Shown: positions 1-8,783 of the stretch, piece after piece
Layout: each line of letters opens with the position of its first letter
How positions within the stretch are numbered: position 1 is the first letter of the stretch
Assembly (NCBI RefSeq): GCF_025790165.1
Contig: NZ_CP094970.1
Coordinates: 2,356,001-2,420,000, forward strand
Direction of reading: 5' to 3'
Origin: Solicola gregarius
GTDB taxonomy: Bacteria; Actinomycetota; Actinomycetes; Propionibacteriales; Nocardioidaceae
Length of the DNA stretch: 64,000 bases
The notes under the pieces: generated by a model
The model's database searches: none
Told to the model about the DNA's origin: nothing
The model's input: only the letters and a program-made list of their open reading frames with translations
Translations under genes and position numbers: made by a program

Positions 1-78
1 GGCGTTCCTGACGTACGCCCGCCAGAACTGACGTTCGCTCGGCGGCACTCACGTTGGGACCGCTGCCCGGTCGGCCCG

Positions 79-1413
79 CTAGCCGGCCTTGGTGATGGGC
101 GGTAGCTCGTAGCGGCCGTCGAACACGGCTTCGTCGGGCTCGTACATGCGCAGGATGGGTCGGAAGGCTCCGGCGGGGGTGGGGAGCCAGTTCGCGCGGG
201 CGGCCGGATCGGTGGGTTCGTGTGACTGCATCCGGATCGTCATCGACCCGTCGGGATCCAAGTGCAGGCCGGGTGTGCGGTCACCGACCGAGTAGCGGTT
301 GATCGGGTTCGCGACAAGGTAGAAGTCAGTCGCGTCGTACATCGTCACCGACCAGAACGCGCCGACCGGCGGCGGCTGCTCGAACCGCAACTCATAGCTG
401 TGTGCGCCGTCGAGCTGGTCGCCGTCGCCGTCGACGTAGACCATTGCGTAGGCAGCTTCGTAGCCGTGGTTTCCCCACAATCCGCCGCGGGCGGCGAGGG
501 CTCGCTCGAGGTAGCGATCGCGGGGTTCGATGTCGAGCCGCCAGGCAGGTTCGTCGAGCGCTCCGATCTCGAAGAAGTCCAGGTTGTAGTCGAACAGGTG
601 GTACGTGAGGCTCCACCCGTTGTGGCGCGGGCTGCGGTTGTGCTTGAGCGCCTGTTCCATGCCGGCCTGACCGCGTTCGAGTCCGGCCTGCAGCGCGGCC
701 CGCAGCGTGGGATCGGGGTCGACGTACGGTGACTCGGGCGCCAGCAGCCCCAGCGGTTCGAACCGCTGGTGGTACTTGATGTCACGTTCGGCCGGTGGGA
801 AAGCCTGCATCCGTACGCGTAGCCGTTCGAAGAAGGCAAGATCGTCGGGAACCGATGCCGCCGGCTCGGGCAGCCCTCGGGTCGGTCCATCGCCCAACGG
901 TGTGAGAGTCAGCTCCGCCTGCAACGCCTGAACCGCGGGTAGGTCGTCGTCGCCGTCGACGGCCCACCGGCCCGCGATCGTCGCCAGGTCGGTCGGGAAA
1001 CGGATCACCTGCGCGTCGGTGAACTCGTCGTTGTCGGCGTTCGGCGGCAAGAGCACGAACGACCCTGCTGACGTGCCGGTTGCACGGTGACCCACGTAGG
1101 CGAAGTTGTTCGTCCACGCGTCAATGAACTGCAGTACGTAGTAGAGCCCGCGTGCATCGGGCACGTCGAGTCGTACTGGTCCGCCGCTCAGATCGACCTG
1201 AGCTATCGAGTAGAGCGTGTCGTTGTTGATCGAGACGAACTCGTCATCGGGACCGGCCAACCTCGTGGCGTGGCCGAACGTGTTGAAGGGACTCGGCGGA
1301 ACGCTGCCCACTCCGTTGCGAACGAACCGATCGACCTCATCCAGATCGAATGCCAGAGCAAAGCCGTACACGAACGCCTCGGCCGCCAGATCTGCGCGCT
1401 TGTCGTCATCCAT
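79..1413 (-). CDS. DUF1254/DUF1214 domain protein
   Basis: A 444-residue protein with the two-part architecture of the DUF1254-DUF1214 family. The N-terminal half carries YGF (16-18) and NNDTLYS (63-69), both typical of DUF1254. The C-terminal half (about 295-430), with GLWGNHGYEAAYAM and the later FWSVTMYD stretch, matches DUF1214. The molecular function of this family is not established. There is no signal peptide, so this copy is probably cytoplasmic, although many relatives are exported. It stands alone, about 220 bp from tRNA-Ser on the same strand. The family call is firm; no reaction can be assigned. Confidence 0.85.
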   Translation of the reverse strand: MDDDKRADLAAEAFVYGFALAFDLDEVDRFVRNGVGSVPPSPFNTFGHATRLAGPDDEFVSINNDTLYSIAQVDLSGGPVRLDVPDARGLYYVLQFIDAWTNNFAYVGHRATGTSAGSFVLLPPNADNDEFTDAQVIRFPTDLATIAGRWAVDGDDDLPAVQALQAELTLTPLGDGPTRGLPEPAASVPDDLAFFERLRVRMQAFPPAERDIKYHQRFEPLGLLAPESPYVDPDPTLRAALQAGLERGQAGMEQALKHNRSPRHNGWSLTYHLFDYNLDFFEIGALDEPAWRLDIEPRDRYLERALAARGGLWGNHGYEAAYAMVYVDGDGDQLDGAHSYELRFEQPPPVGAFWSVTMYDATDFYLVANPINRYSVGDRTPGLHLDPDGSMTIRMQSHEPTDPAARANWLPTPAGAFRPILRMYEPDEAVFDGRYELPPITKAG

Positions 1414-1578
1414 CCCGAGCTCCTCCTGCCAGCGGCCTCGAGGGGCCTGCGTCGAAGCGGGGTCGGGGCCGAAGTACGTCGGGCGACCACGTACGAACTG
1501 TCAGGCTATAGGAGCGCGAGACACCTCGTGGCAACTCCGCGACATCGGCCGCGGTCCGAGCACGAGACGGCGCCGGAG

Positions 1579-1624
1579 GCACGAACGCCGGTCCTCACTG
1601 TGTGGTGGGGACCGGCGTTCGTGC
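1579..1624 (-). terminator. Hairpin terminator of tRNA-Ser
   Basis: A perfect 16-bp inverted repeat (1579-1594 and 1609-1624) is extended by four more pairs, one of them G-T, around a 6-nt loop. It begins 9 nt after the encoded CCA of the tRNA on the minus strand. There is no long U tract, which is common for actinobacterial terminators. Confidence 0.75.
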
Positions 1625-1633
1625 TGGTGAGGC

Positions 1634-1721
1634 TGGCGGAGGATAGGGGATTCGAACCCCTGAGGGCGTTAACCCAACACGCTTTCCAAGCGTGCGCACT
1701 AGGCCACTATGCGAATCCTCC
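1634..1721 (-). tRNA. tRNA-Ser(GGA)
   Basis: Read on the minus strand this is a class II tRNA. The 7-bp acceptor stem GGAGGAT (1715-1721) pairs with ATCCTCC (1638-1644). The anticodon loop TTGGAAA gives anticodon GGA, which reads UCC and UCU. A long variable arm precedes the T arm with its GGTTCGAATCC-like core. The discriminator base is G and CCA is encoded at 1634-1636. The 88-nt length including CCA fits tRNA-Ser. Confidence 0.95.
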
Positions 1722-1779
1722 GCCGAGCAGCGTACCCGTCGAGGCCGGGTGGGATGAAATCGGCCGCTACCCCTACGAT

Positions 1780-1876
1780 GGGGGCAGCCCCTCGCGCGGC
1801 GGCATCTTGCCCAACTCCCCCAGGGCCGGAAGGCAGCAAGGGTAAGCAGGCTCTACCGGGTGCGCGAGGGGTCTTT
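1780..1876 (+). ncRNA. ffs: Signal recognition particle RNA, small bacterial type
   Basis: The conserved apical domain IV is present: the GGAA tetraloop at 1828-1831 with the flanking asymmetric loop AGCA at 1835-1838, which forms the Ffh-binding site. The terminal stem pairs CCCCTCGCGC (1788-1797) with GCGCGAGGGG (1862-1871). The hairpin is about 95 nt, the size of the 4.5S-type RNA. It lies just upstream of dnaX, a common bacterial arrangement. The exact ends are estimated from the pairing. Confidence 0.93.
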
Positions 1877-1928
1877 CATGCCCGGGGACCGGCTGTTCGT
1901 TGTCGGCCCGGCTCGTTAGGGTGCGAGT

Positions 1929-3866
1929 GTGGAACCACCCCTCGCCCTCTATCGCCGTTACCGCCCGACCAGCTTCGACGAGGTCATCGGGCAGTCCCAT
2001 GTCACCGAACCACTGAAGTACGCCCTGGCCAACAACCGGGTGCACCACGCGTACCTCTTCTCGGGGCCGCGGGGTTGCGGCAAGACGACGAGTGCCCGCA
2101 TCCTCGCCCGACAGCTCAACGGGGTGGCGCCGGACGACACGTCGGAGCAGATCGACATCATCGAGATCGACGCCGCGAGCCACGGCGGCGTCGACGACGC
2201 ACGAGATCTGCGGGAGCGGGCGTTCTTCGCCCCCGTCAACAGTCCGTACAAGATCTATATCGTCGACGAGGCCCACATGGTCTCGAGCCAGGGCTTCAAT
2301 GCGCTGCTCAAGCTCGTCGAGGAGCCGCCGGCGCACCTGAAGTTCATCTTTGCGACGACCGAGCCCGACAAGGTCATCGGCACGATCCGCTCGCGTACGC
2401 ACCACTATCCCTTCCGGCTGGTCCCGCCGAAGCTGCTGAGCGACTACCTCTCGATGCTGTGCGAGAAGGAAGGCGTCACGATCGAGCCCACCGCGTTGCC
2501 ACTGATCGTGCGCGCGGGGGCCGGGTCGGTGCGCGACACGCTCAGCGTTCTCGACCAGCTGCTCGGCGGCGCCGGGCCCGACGGCGTCACGTACGACCTC
2601 GCGGTCGCGCTGCTCGGCTACACGCCCGACTCGCTGCTCGACGAGGTGATCGACGCGCTCGCCGCGGGCGACGGTTCGTCGGTTTTCGGTGCCATCGACA
2701 AGGTGATCGAGACGGGGCAGGATCCCCGCCGGTTCGCCGAAGACCTGTTGCAGCGACTCCGCGACCTGATCATCGTCGCTGCCGTCCCGGACGCGATCGA
2801 GAAGGCGCTGCTCGACATACCCGACGACATGGCCGAGCGGTTGAGTGGTCAGGCCGCGCGATTTGGCCCGTCCGAGCTGACCCGTAGCGCCGACATCGTC
2901 AGTGCGGGCCTGACCGAGCTTCGTGGCGCGACGGCGCCGCGGCTGCTACTCGAGTTGATGTGCTCGCGCATTCTGCTGCCGGCCGCTGACCACTCGAGTG
3001 AGGGCGTCGGTGCCCGTCTCGACCGGCTCGAACGTCGGATGTCGATCGTCGGCGACCACACGGCGTCCGGACAGCCGGCAGCGCGGCCGGCCCCGGTCGC
3101 CGAGGTGACCGAGCCGCCGACGTCTCCCGAGCCCACCCCCGCCGCGACACCGGCCGAGCCCACCCCCGCTGCGACGTCGACGGAGCCACCGCCACCCGAG
3201 CCCGAGGCGGCCTTATCCACGCCCGAGCCGACACCCGAGGCCGAGCCGCCGACATCTTCCGAGCCCCAGCCGACACCCGAGCCCGAGGCGTCGGCCGACG
3301 AGGCGCCAACGGCAGATGGTGATGCCACCCGGCTCACGGTTGTCGACGTACGCCGGCTGTGGCCCGACGTGCTCGAGCGAGTCATGCGCAAGCGGCGGTT
3401 CACCTGGGTGATGCTCAGTCAGAACGCACAGGTCCACTCGATCGAGGGCAATGTCCTCACCCTTTCGCTCGTCAACGCCGGAGCGCGTGATTCCTTTGCG
3501 CGCAGTGGGTCCGACGAGATTCTGCGACAGGCCCTGATCGACGAGTTCGGTGCCGACCTGCGCATCGAGGCGATCGTAGATCCGTCCGCGCAGGTCGAGT
3601 CGCCCGCCGCGCCGACCCGGGCGGCGCCCGATCCTGCTCCGGCGCGTACGCCCGAGCCGTCGCGCTCGGAGTCGAGCGCGGTGCGTGAGGCGATCCGACC
3701 GACGAGGAGCCAGTCGAGCGGCGCGGAGTCGAGCGAGCGTGCGGCGGAGTCCGACTCAGTCGCCGATCGCGACGATCCGTCGGTCGGCTCCGACGACCTC
3801 GATCCGGAGGCACTGCTCGCCAGCGAGCTGGGCGCCACCGTGATCGACGAGACGCCCTCGGACTAG
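1929..3866 (+). CDS. dnaX: DNA polymerase III subunit gamma/tau
   Basis: Clamp-loader ATPase of the replicative polymerase, 645 residues. The AAA+ core has Walker A GPRGCGKT (46-53), Walker B IYIVDEAH, sensor 1 FIFATTEPD, the arginine-finger segment TIRSRTHHYPF, and sensor 2 GSVRDTLS. A Pro/Glu/Thr-rich linker (about 385-460) follows, then a folded tau-type C-terminal region (LWPDVLERVMRKRRFTWVML). The zinc-binding insertion with four cysteines that normally lies between Walker A and IEIDAAS is missing: the sequence runs LNGVAPDDTSEQIDIIEIDAAS. The start is GTG; a TAGGGT box at 1917-1922 sits 6 nt upstream, so the mRNA may be leaderless. Its usual partners ybaB and recR lie 6.1 kb downstream. 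Confidence 0.97.
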   Translation: MEPPLALYRRYRPTSFDEVIGQSHVTEPLKYALANNRVHHAYLFSGPRGCGKTTSARILARQLNGVAPDDTSEQIDIIEIDAASHGGVDDARDLRERAFFAPVNSPYKIYIVDEAHMVSSQGFNALLKLVEEPPAHLKFIFATTEPDKVIGTIRSRTHHYPFRLVPPKLLSDYLSMLCEKEGVTIEPTALPLIVRAGAGSVRDTLSVLDQLLGGAGPDGVTYDLAVALLGYTPDSLLDEVIDALAAGDGSSVFGAIDKVIETGQDPRRFAEDLLQRLRDLIIVAAVPDAIEKALLDIPDDMAERLSGQAARFGPSELTRSADIVSAGLTELRGATAPRLLLELMCSRILLPAADHSSEGVGARLDRLERRMSIVGDHTASGQPAARPAPVAEVTEPPTSPEPTPAATPAEPTPAATSTEPPPPEPEAALSTPEPTPEAEPPTSSEPQPTPEPEASADEAPTADGDATRLTVVDVRRLWPDVLERVMRKRRFTWVMLSQNAQVHSIEGNVLTLSLVNAGARDSFARSGSDEILRQALIDEFGADLRIEAIVDPSAQVESPAAPTRAAPDPAPARTPEPSRSESSAVREAIRPTRSQSSGAESSERAAESDSVADRDDPSVGSDDLDPEALLASELGATVIDETPSD

Positions 3867-3870
3867 CGCC

Positions 3871-4797
3871 TCACGCTCGCAGTACGGCCAGCACCCGTTC
3901 GGCCACGTCGAGTCCGTCTTCGCGCACCGCCCACCGCGAGATGCCCCAGCGCTCACGCGCCGCGTAGAGCTGTTCGACGATCTGCTCGATCGTGCCGAGC
4001 AGTACGTACGGTGCGTGGAGCACGTCCTCGTTCGACGCATCGGCTCGATTTGCGATCTCGGCGGCCGCGGCGGCACGGTCGGACGTCTCTCGCACGTACT
4101 GAACGAGCGCCTCGATCGGGGGCGTCGGTACGCCTGCGGTCGCGGCCGCATCGCGTACCCGGCCGGTCTGCGCGTCGATTCGTGCCGTCGACCATCGCAC
4201 GGTGTGGCGGTGACCATCGGGGAGCGTGCGACCGAGACCACTCAGTCCGACCGCGTCGGCGTTGGACCCTGCCCAGTCGAGCAGGTCGGGGTTGCCGCCG
4301 CCCACCAGCATCGGCACTGATTGCTGGATTCGGACCGGTTCGTCGAGGCGCAAATCGCTGCGGGCGCCGACGCTCGCTCCGTCAACGGACTCACCGGCCA
4401 ACAGCGCCCGCGCTGCCCCGGCGACCCGGATGAATTCACGTACTCGTTCGCGGGACTCTGGGCGGTCGCGACCGATCATCTGCCACTCGGCCGGGGTGTG
4501 TCCGGCGCCGATCGCCAGCTCTGCACGGCCGTCCGACACGACGTCGAGCGTCGCAACGTCGCCGGCGAGCAGCAGCGGGTGACGTACGCCCGCGTTGGAC
4601 ACGTAGCTCGACAGTCGCAGCGTCGATGTCGTGGCCGCGGCGGCTGCCAGAGCGACGTACGGCGACGGTCCGCTGCCCGGGTGGTCGGGCACGAGGAGCG
4701 CCCGCGCGCCGATCGCCTCGCATCGACGAGCGAGCGCCGTCCACTGCGGCTGGCCGGTCGGCATCGCGATGACCGATAGCTCTATCGGTTTGGTCAT
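3871..4797 (-). CDS. LLM-class F420-dependent oxidoreductase
   Basis: A 308-residue luciferase-like TIM-barrel protein. Family features include the early LLVPDHPG segment, the strand-helix GRAELAIGAGHTPAEWQMIG with its preceding DVVSDGR, the middle MLVGGGNPDLLDWAGSNADAVGL, and a C-terminal FMN/F420-site helix. The family uses reduced flavin or F420 to oxidise or reduce small organic molecules. The compact length and sequence style resemble the F420-dependent actinobacterial subgroup, but cofactor and substrate cannot be read from the sequence. It converges on dnaX with 4 bp between stop codons and appears monocistronic. Confidence 0.88.
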   Translation of the reverse strand: MTKPIELSVIAMPTGQPQWTALARRCEAIGARALLVPDHPGSGPSPYVALAAAAATTSTLRLSSYVSNAGVRHPLLLAGDVATLDVVSDGRAELAIGAGHTPAEWQMIGRDRPESRERVREFIRVAGAARALLAGESVDGASVGARSDLRLDEPVRIQQSVPMLVGGGNPDLLDWAGSNADAVGLSGLGRTLPDGHRHTVRWSTARIDAQTGRVRDAAATAGVPTPPIEALVQYVRETSDRAAAAAEIANRADASNEDVLHAPYVLLGTIEQIVEQLYAARERWGISRWAVREDGLDVAERVLAVLRA

Positions 4798-4911
4798 GGT
4801 TCGAGCCTGCTCGGGCGCGGCTCGACCCGCAAGGCGCTCTGCTCCGGGCGAACATCGCGTTGGGTGGCATGCCGGTGCCCCGCCGCGGTGGTGCTGTCGC
4901 GACGGGGGAAC

Positions 4912-6258
4912 CTAAGCGGCGTCGTGTTTTCGCCTGTGCTGGATGGTCTTGGCCACGCGGCCGGGGAGTTTGGTGGTGGTGCCGCCGGTGACGAGGTACG
5001 ACCGTCCGGCGGGTGATTGCCAGAGCCAGATCCCGGGTGCGGGTGATTGCACGGTCCATGCGGTGAAGGTCTTCGCCCGGTGGTGATACCTACATAGTCG
5101 GTGGCCGTTTCTCGAGTCGGTCGGACCGCCGTCGGTGTGGTTGATGATGTGGTCGTAGTCGCCGACCCTGGCCGGACGCGTGCAGTGGGGGAAGGTGCAG
5201 ATACTCGCGTTGGCCAGCGCGAGCTGTTCCTTCAACCGTGGTGGTGCGACGTAGCCGGTGGCGGAGATGGTGGTCTCGAGGTCGATGACGGGTTTGACGG
5301 TGATGTGGGAGTGGCCGAGGATCTCGGCGGCTTCGGAGCGGGTGATGGCGCCGACGTCTTCGATCGACCAGGTGCCCCAGCACCGGTCGAAATGGACGTA
5401 CAGAACGGTGTGCCGCGAGCCGGAGCGGCGGGCTCGACGTGACCGTTCGGGCGACCCTCCGTCGCCGGGCTGGTCGGCGCGGGCTGCCTGGACCTGGTGG
5501 TAGAGGTTGTCGAGGGAGTCGGGTTCGTCGAGCATCCCGAGCGCGACCGAGCGCAGGATGCCGTGAGGGCGGTTGTCGCCGAGGAAGCGGAGCGATTCGA
5601 CGATCTGGTCGAGGCGTTGGTCCAGCCGTTTCCCGTCGTCGAGCGACAGGGTGCCGGAGATGCGGGCGACGCCGTCGTCACCCCAGATCGACACACTCCG
5701 CCGAGCACTGTTCTCGTTGCGCTGGTTTTCGGGGTCGTCGGGGTCTTCGACGATGCGGATCTGGTCCAGGATCTGCTGGACCCGCCCCATGCCGACCCGC
5801 GCGATCAACGGCGTCCCGTCCACATTCGCTGCGGACAGGCGCCGGTCGGCGTCGCCGGCCTGGGCGATCGTGAATCGTCGGGTCTTGCGGGCGACTTTCC
5901 GGATCCGCCACGCATCGACCGAACCTTCGTGCAGGCAGGCGAACAGTTGCGGGAGGCGGTAGGTGAGGTCGAGGGCGTCGGCGATCAGATCCCGCCCGCC
6001 GGACGCACTCAAGCCCAGTGCGGGGCCGACCTCACAGGCGGCGTACTCCGACACGCTCGGGGTGCCGGACCCGCCGTAGCGGGTCCACTCGTTGACCCCG
6101 CCGGCCCGTGCGAGGGGCTGCGCGGCGACCTGGCCCAGGTAGGTGGTCAGCGCGTCGTACTGGGCGGCCTCGGTCTGCGCGATCCGACGCCGCGCATCCA
6201 ACGCGATGTCGAGCCCGTCCTTGGACCCGGTGTCGTCGGTGAGTGTGGCCGCCCTCAT
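4912..6258 (-). CDS. DUF222 and HNH endonuclease domain protein
   Basis: A 448-residue protein with an N-terminal DUF222 region and a C-terminal HNH nuclease domain (about 354-393): CTFPHC, the YDHI core, the HTDGGPT segment, and LCRYHH for zinc and catalysis. Such proteins occur in many copies in actinobacterial genomes (the mycobacterial 13E12 repeat group) and behave like mobile or homing-type sequences, but their biology is not settled. The frame is open further upstream to 6522. The ATG at 6256-6258 was chosen because the extra N-terminus is translated through the hairpin at 6383-6424 and looks non-coding. It sits in the block that separates dnaX from ybaB. Confidence 0.9.
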   Translation of the reverse strand: MRAATLTDDTGSKDGLDIALDARRRIAQTEAAQYDALTTYLGQVAAQPLARAGGVNEWTRYGGSGTPSVSEYAACEVGPALGLSASGGRDLIADALDLTYRLPQLFACLHEGSVDAWRIRKVARKTRRFTIAQAGDADRRLSAANVDGTPLIARVGMGRVQQILDQIRIVEDPDDPENQRNENSARRSVSIWGDDGVARISGTLSLDDGKRLDQRLDQIVESLRFLGDNRPHGILRSVALGMLDEPDSLDNLYHQVQAARADQPGDGGSPERSRRARRSGSRHTVLYVHFDRCWGTWSIEDVGAITRSEAAEILGHSHITVKPVIDLETTISATGYVAPPRLKEQLALANASICTFPHCTRPARVGDYDHIINHTDGGPTDSRNGHRLCRYHHRAKTFTAWTVQSPAPGIWLWQSPAGRSYLVTGGTTTKLPGRVAKTIQHRRKHDAA

Positions 6259-6382
6259 AGAACCTATTCTGCCACCCGCCACCGACAGAACAGGATGCCC
6301 AGAGGCCTTATCCACAAGGGAATGTAAGAAATGTTCGAGAAGGTTTTCGAGAAGTGTGCGAGGTGTGGTCGGCGGCGGGAGA

Positions 6383-6424
6383 GAATCTGCGTTTGGGTAC
6401 GGATAGCGACCCAAACGCAGATTC
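6383..6424. repeat. Perfect 16-bp inverted repeat (hairpin)
   Basis: GAATCTGCGTTTGGGT (6383-6398) and its exact reverse complement (6409-6424) flank a 10-nt loop. It lies 125 bp upstream of the HNH gene in a non-coding stretch and has no following T run. It could be a structured DNA or RNA element, a nuclease recognition site or a terminator. The symmetry is directly visible; the role is unknown. Confidence 0.85.
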
Positions 6425-6578
6425 CTTCCCCGGCACCGGGCCGGAGCCGGCAACCAAAGCACACGGCAACGACGAAGGTAGAAGCGAAAGCCAGGGAAAG
6501 CCGACCGGCAACCCGGGCCCACCGGGTACGGATCCTCGTCGCCGCCATGCGGTCTGCACCGAAGCGCACGGGAAACGA

Positions 6579-6695
6579 TGAAGGCAGAAGCCCAGCGAAC
6601 GGGAAAAGGTGAAGGCAGAAGCCCAGCGAAACGGCAAACGGTGAAGGCGGAAGCCCAGCGAACGGAACCGCTGAAGGCAGAAGCTCAGCGCACGG
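6579..6695 (+). repeat. Four tandem copies of a 24-bp purine-rich unit
   Basis: The unit TGAAGGCAGAAGCCCAGCG followed by AACGG occurs at 6579-6602, 6610-6634, 6642-6665 and 6672-6695 with one or two changes per copy. Spacing is 30-32 bp. A degenerate copy lies near 6471-6496 and a partial one at 6700-6717. The spacing does not hold one reading frame, so this is probably not coding. Together with the hairpin it fills the gene-free region 6259-6800. The purine-rich plus strand contrasts with the surrounding sequence. Confidence 0.8.
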
Positions 6696-6800
6696 AAGGT
6701 GAAGCCCGAACCGACGGAGCGCGCCGAAACACCAAAGCTGGCCGTGACGGCCGAAAGCCGCCAGATCGAGATCGCGGCCCCGCCTAGCGTCGAGGCCGTG

Positions 6801-8012
6801 ATGACGAGCAGTGCCGCAGACACGGCGAACGACAGCGCCCGCGGGTTGGGTACGACCGCCATACCCACGATGACGATTGCAGCAGCTGTGGCGACCTCAA
6901 CCTCATATGTCCTGCAACCTGAGCTCCACACCGTCGCCGGGGACCTCGGCGCCAGCGTCTCCGGCATCGGGGTCGTGGCGAGCGCGCCGATCCTGGGCTA
7001 CCTGCTGGGTTTGGCGTTGCTGGTTCCGTTGGCCGACCGGGTGCGCTCGAATCGCCTGATCGCCGCGCAGCTGAGCGGGCTCGCGTTGTCGATGGGGCTC
7101 GCGGCGACCGCGCCGAACGCACCGGTCCTGGGCACGGCGCTACTGCTGTCCGGCCTCTGTGCGAGCACCGGGGCGCAGATGAGCAGCTTGGCAGGCCGAT
7201 ACGCCCCGCGCGCGACTCGCGGGCAAGCAGTCGGAACGGTGACTGCGGGGATTTCGGCTGGAATCGTGCTGGGCAGGATCGTGGGCGGGACGCTCGCCGA
7301 TGTGCTGGGTTGGCGCGGCATGCTCGGATGCCTCCTCGTCGCCAGCCTCGCTCTCGCTGCGGCCGCGCTGCGTTCCCTTCCGGGTAGGACGATGTCGGCG
7401 CGACAGTCGTACTCTGCGGTCATTCGTGCGCTGCCCAAGCTGGTAACCACCGATCGCAGGCTACTGACCTCGGCAGTCGCCGGTGCGCTCTGGTTCTTCG
7501 CATTCAGCCTCGTGTGGGTCGCATCGTCGCTTGCGCTGGCTGCGCCCCCGATCTCGTTATCGGCCAGTCGAATCGGGTTGTACGCCTTGGCCGGACTGCT
7601 GGGGGTCGCGGTCACCCCGTTCGCGGGTCGGCTGGCCGACAGGGTGGGCACGCGCCGAGTGGTCATCGGAGGCCTGTCCCTGTCGGTGGCGAGCGCCGTG
7701 TTGATGTCTCTCACGATCGAGCTGGCACTGCCGTTCATGGTCGGTCTGGCCCTCTTCGATGCCGGATTGTTCGCCGCTCAGGTGGCGAACCAGTCCCGCG
7801 TGTTGGCCCTCGAACCCGATCGTCCGGCCCAGTACAACGGTGCGTACATGGTGGTGTACTTCATCGGAGGAACTGCCGGGATTGCGATCGGCGCGACCGC
7901 CGTCGAAGTGGTTGGGTGGGGCGGCGCGTGCGCGACAGCCATCGGCGCGATGCTGCTCGCCATGATCGTGGCAACGCGCTCGCTACCGGCCGCCCGGCGA
8001 CCGCACGCCTAG
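6801..8012 (+). CDS. MFS transporter, DHA1/YnfM-like
   Basis: A 403-residue inner-membrane protein with 12 predicted hydrophobic segments. The loop 2-3 MFS signature is present as PLADRVRSNRLI and again in the second half as GRLADRVGTRRVV. This type expels small toxic compounds in exchange for protons; the substrate is unknown. ATG 6801 was preferred because the in-frame upstream extension runs into the tandem repeats. It converges with an ArsR-type regulator and the two stop codons share the palindrome CTAG (8009-8012). A regulator and a DMT exporter follow, so the three may form an efflux island. Confidence 0.87.
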   Translation: MTSSAADTANDSARGLGTTAIPTMTIAAAVATSTSYVLQPELHTVAGDLGASVSGIGVVASAPILGYLLGLALLVPLADRVRSNRLIAAQLSGLALSMGLAATAPNAPVLGTALLLSGLCASTGAQMSSLAGRYAPRATRGQAVGTVTAGISAGIVLGRIVGGTLADVLGWRGMLGCLLVASLALAAAALRSLPGRTMSARQSYSAVIRALPKLVTTDRRLLTSAVAGALWFFAFSLVWVASSLALAAPPISLSASRIGLYALAGLLGVAVTPFAGRLADRVGTRRVVIGGLSLSVASAVLMSLTIELALPFMVGLALFDAGLFAAQVANQSRVLALEPDRPAQYNGAYMVVYFIGGTAGIAIGATAVEVVGWGGACATAIGAMLLAMIVATRSLPAARRPHA

Positions 8013-8716
8013 GCCGCCGGGTCGAGTGCGGTCACGTCGACACCGAACAGCTGTGCAATCCCGTCCCGGCCCGCGTCCTCGACCCTCAACGAGCGGTCGC
8101 TGCGCGAGCGTACGATCCACCGCTGCTCCTCGAGGTACGTGAGCACGCCGGCGCCGAGCCGGCCGGCGACGTGCGGGCGGCGATGCGTCCAGTCGAGGCA
8201 GCCGCGTACGTCGGGGCGGCGACGCGATGACTCGATGTCGAAGTCGAGCGTGCGCAGTAGGGGCGAGTCGGGTGTCACGATCCGGCCGACCTCGCCGGGC
8301 CGCAGCGGCCCGATCACCCCGCGCGAGACGAGCGCGTCGGTGATGGCGACGCCGAGCTGGCCCGCCAGGTGGTCGTAGCAGGTTCGCGCGTACGCGATCG
8401 CCCGGCCGGTACGCGCGGCGCGCAGGGAGTCGACCCGCAGCCGCGGCGCGATCGCCGCGAGGGCCTCGACGGCGCCGGCGACGTCGGCGTTGCGCAGGCG
8501 GAAGTAGCGGTGGCGCCCTGCGCGGCGGACGTTGACGAGACCGCCCGACGTCAGCCGGTTCAGGTGCTCGCTGGCGGTCGACGCGGAGACGCCGGCCACC
8601 TGGGCGAGCTCCGACGCGGGACGCTCGGAGCCGTCGAGCAGAGCGACCAGCATGGCCGCCCGAGCGGGTTCGGCCATCAGCGCGGCCGGCTTCGCGAGGT
8701 CCGCTTCTCCACTCAT
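8009..8716 (-). CDS. ArsR-family winged-helix regulator with long C-terminal domain
   Basis: A 235-residue regulator. The N-terminal winged helix has PARAAMLVALLDG, the recognition helix region ASELAQVAGVSASTASEHLNRL, and the wing GGLVNVRRAGRHRYFRL. The C-terminal 140 residues include a second DNA-binding-like or ligand domain with conserved Cys and His (CYDHLAGQLG, RGCLDWTHRRPHVAG), as in the longer ArsR proteins of actinobacteria. Start ATG 8714-8716 gives the usual short lead into the helix; the longer reading frame would cross the divergent promoter. It is divergent from the DMT exporter and convergent with the MFS gene, which suggests control of one of them. Confidence 0.87.
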   Translation of the reverse strand: MSGEADLAKPAALMAEPARAAMLVALLDGSERPASELAQVAGVSASTASEHLNRLTSGGLVNVRRAGRHRYFRLRNADVAGAVEALAAIAPRLRVDSLRAARTGRAIAYARTCYDHLAGQLGVAITDALVSRGVIGPLRPGEVGRIVTPDSPLLRTLDFDIESSRRRPDVRGCLDWTHRRPHVAGRLGAGVLTYLEEQRWIVRSRSDRSLRVEDAGRDGIAQLFGVDVTALDPAA

Positions 8717-8783
8717 GATCGCAAGCGTACGTCCGCGACGATTCGGCCTGCGCCGAAGTGTCGGCGCAATAGCCTGACCGGCA

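Noticed and set aside
750-769. 20-bp perfect palindrome with a GGTTCGAACC core, resembling a tRNA T arm
   Set aside because: It lies inside the DUF1254 coding sequence in a well-conserved frame and has no acceptor or anticodon stems around it.
6259-6522. N-terminal extension of the HNH protein
   Set aside because: The extra 88 codons cross the perfect hairpin and have no family similarity; the ATG at 6258 gives the DUF222 start.
6579-6695. Tandem repeats as a CRISPR array
   Set aside because: Units of 24 bp are separated by only 6-8 bp, copies are imperfect, and no cas genes are present.
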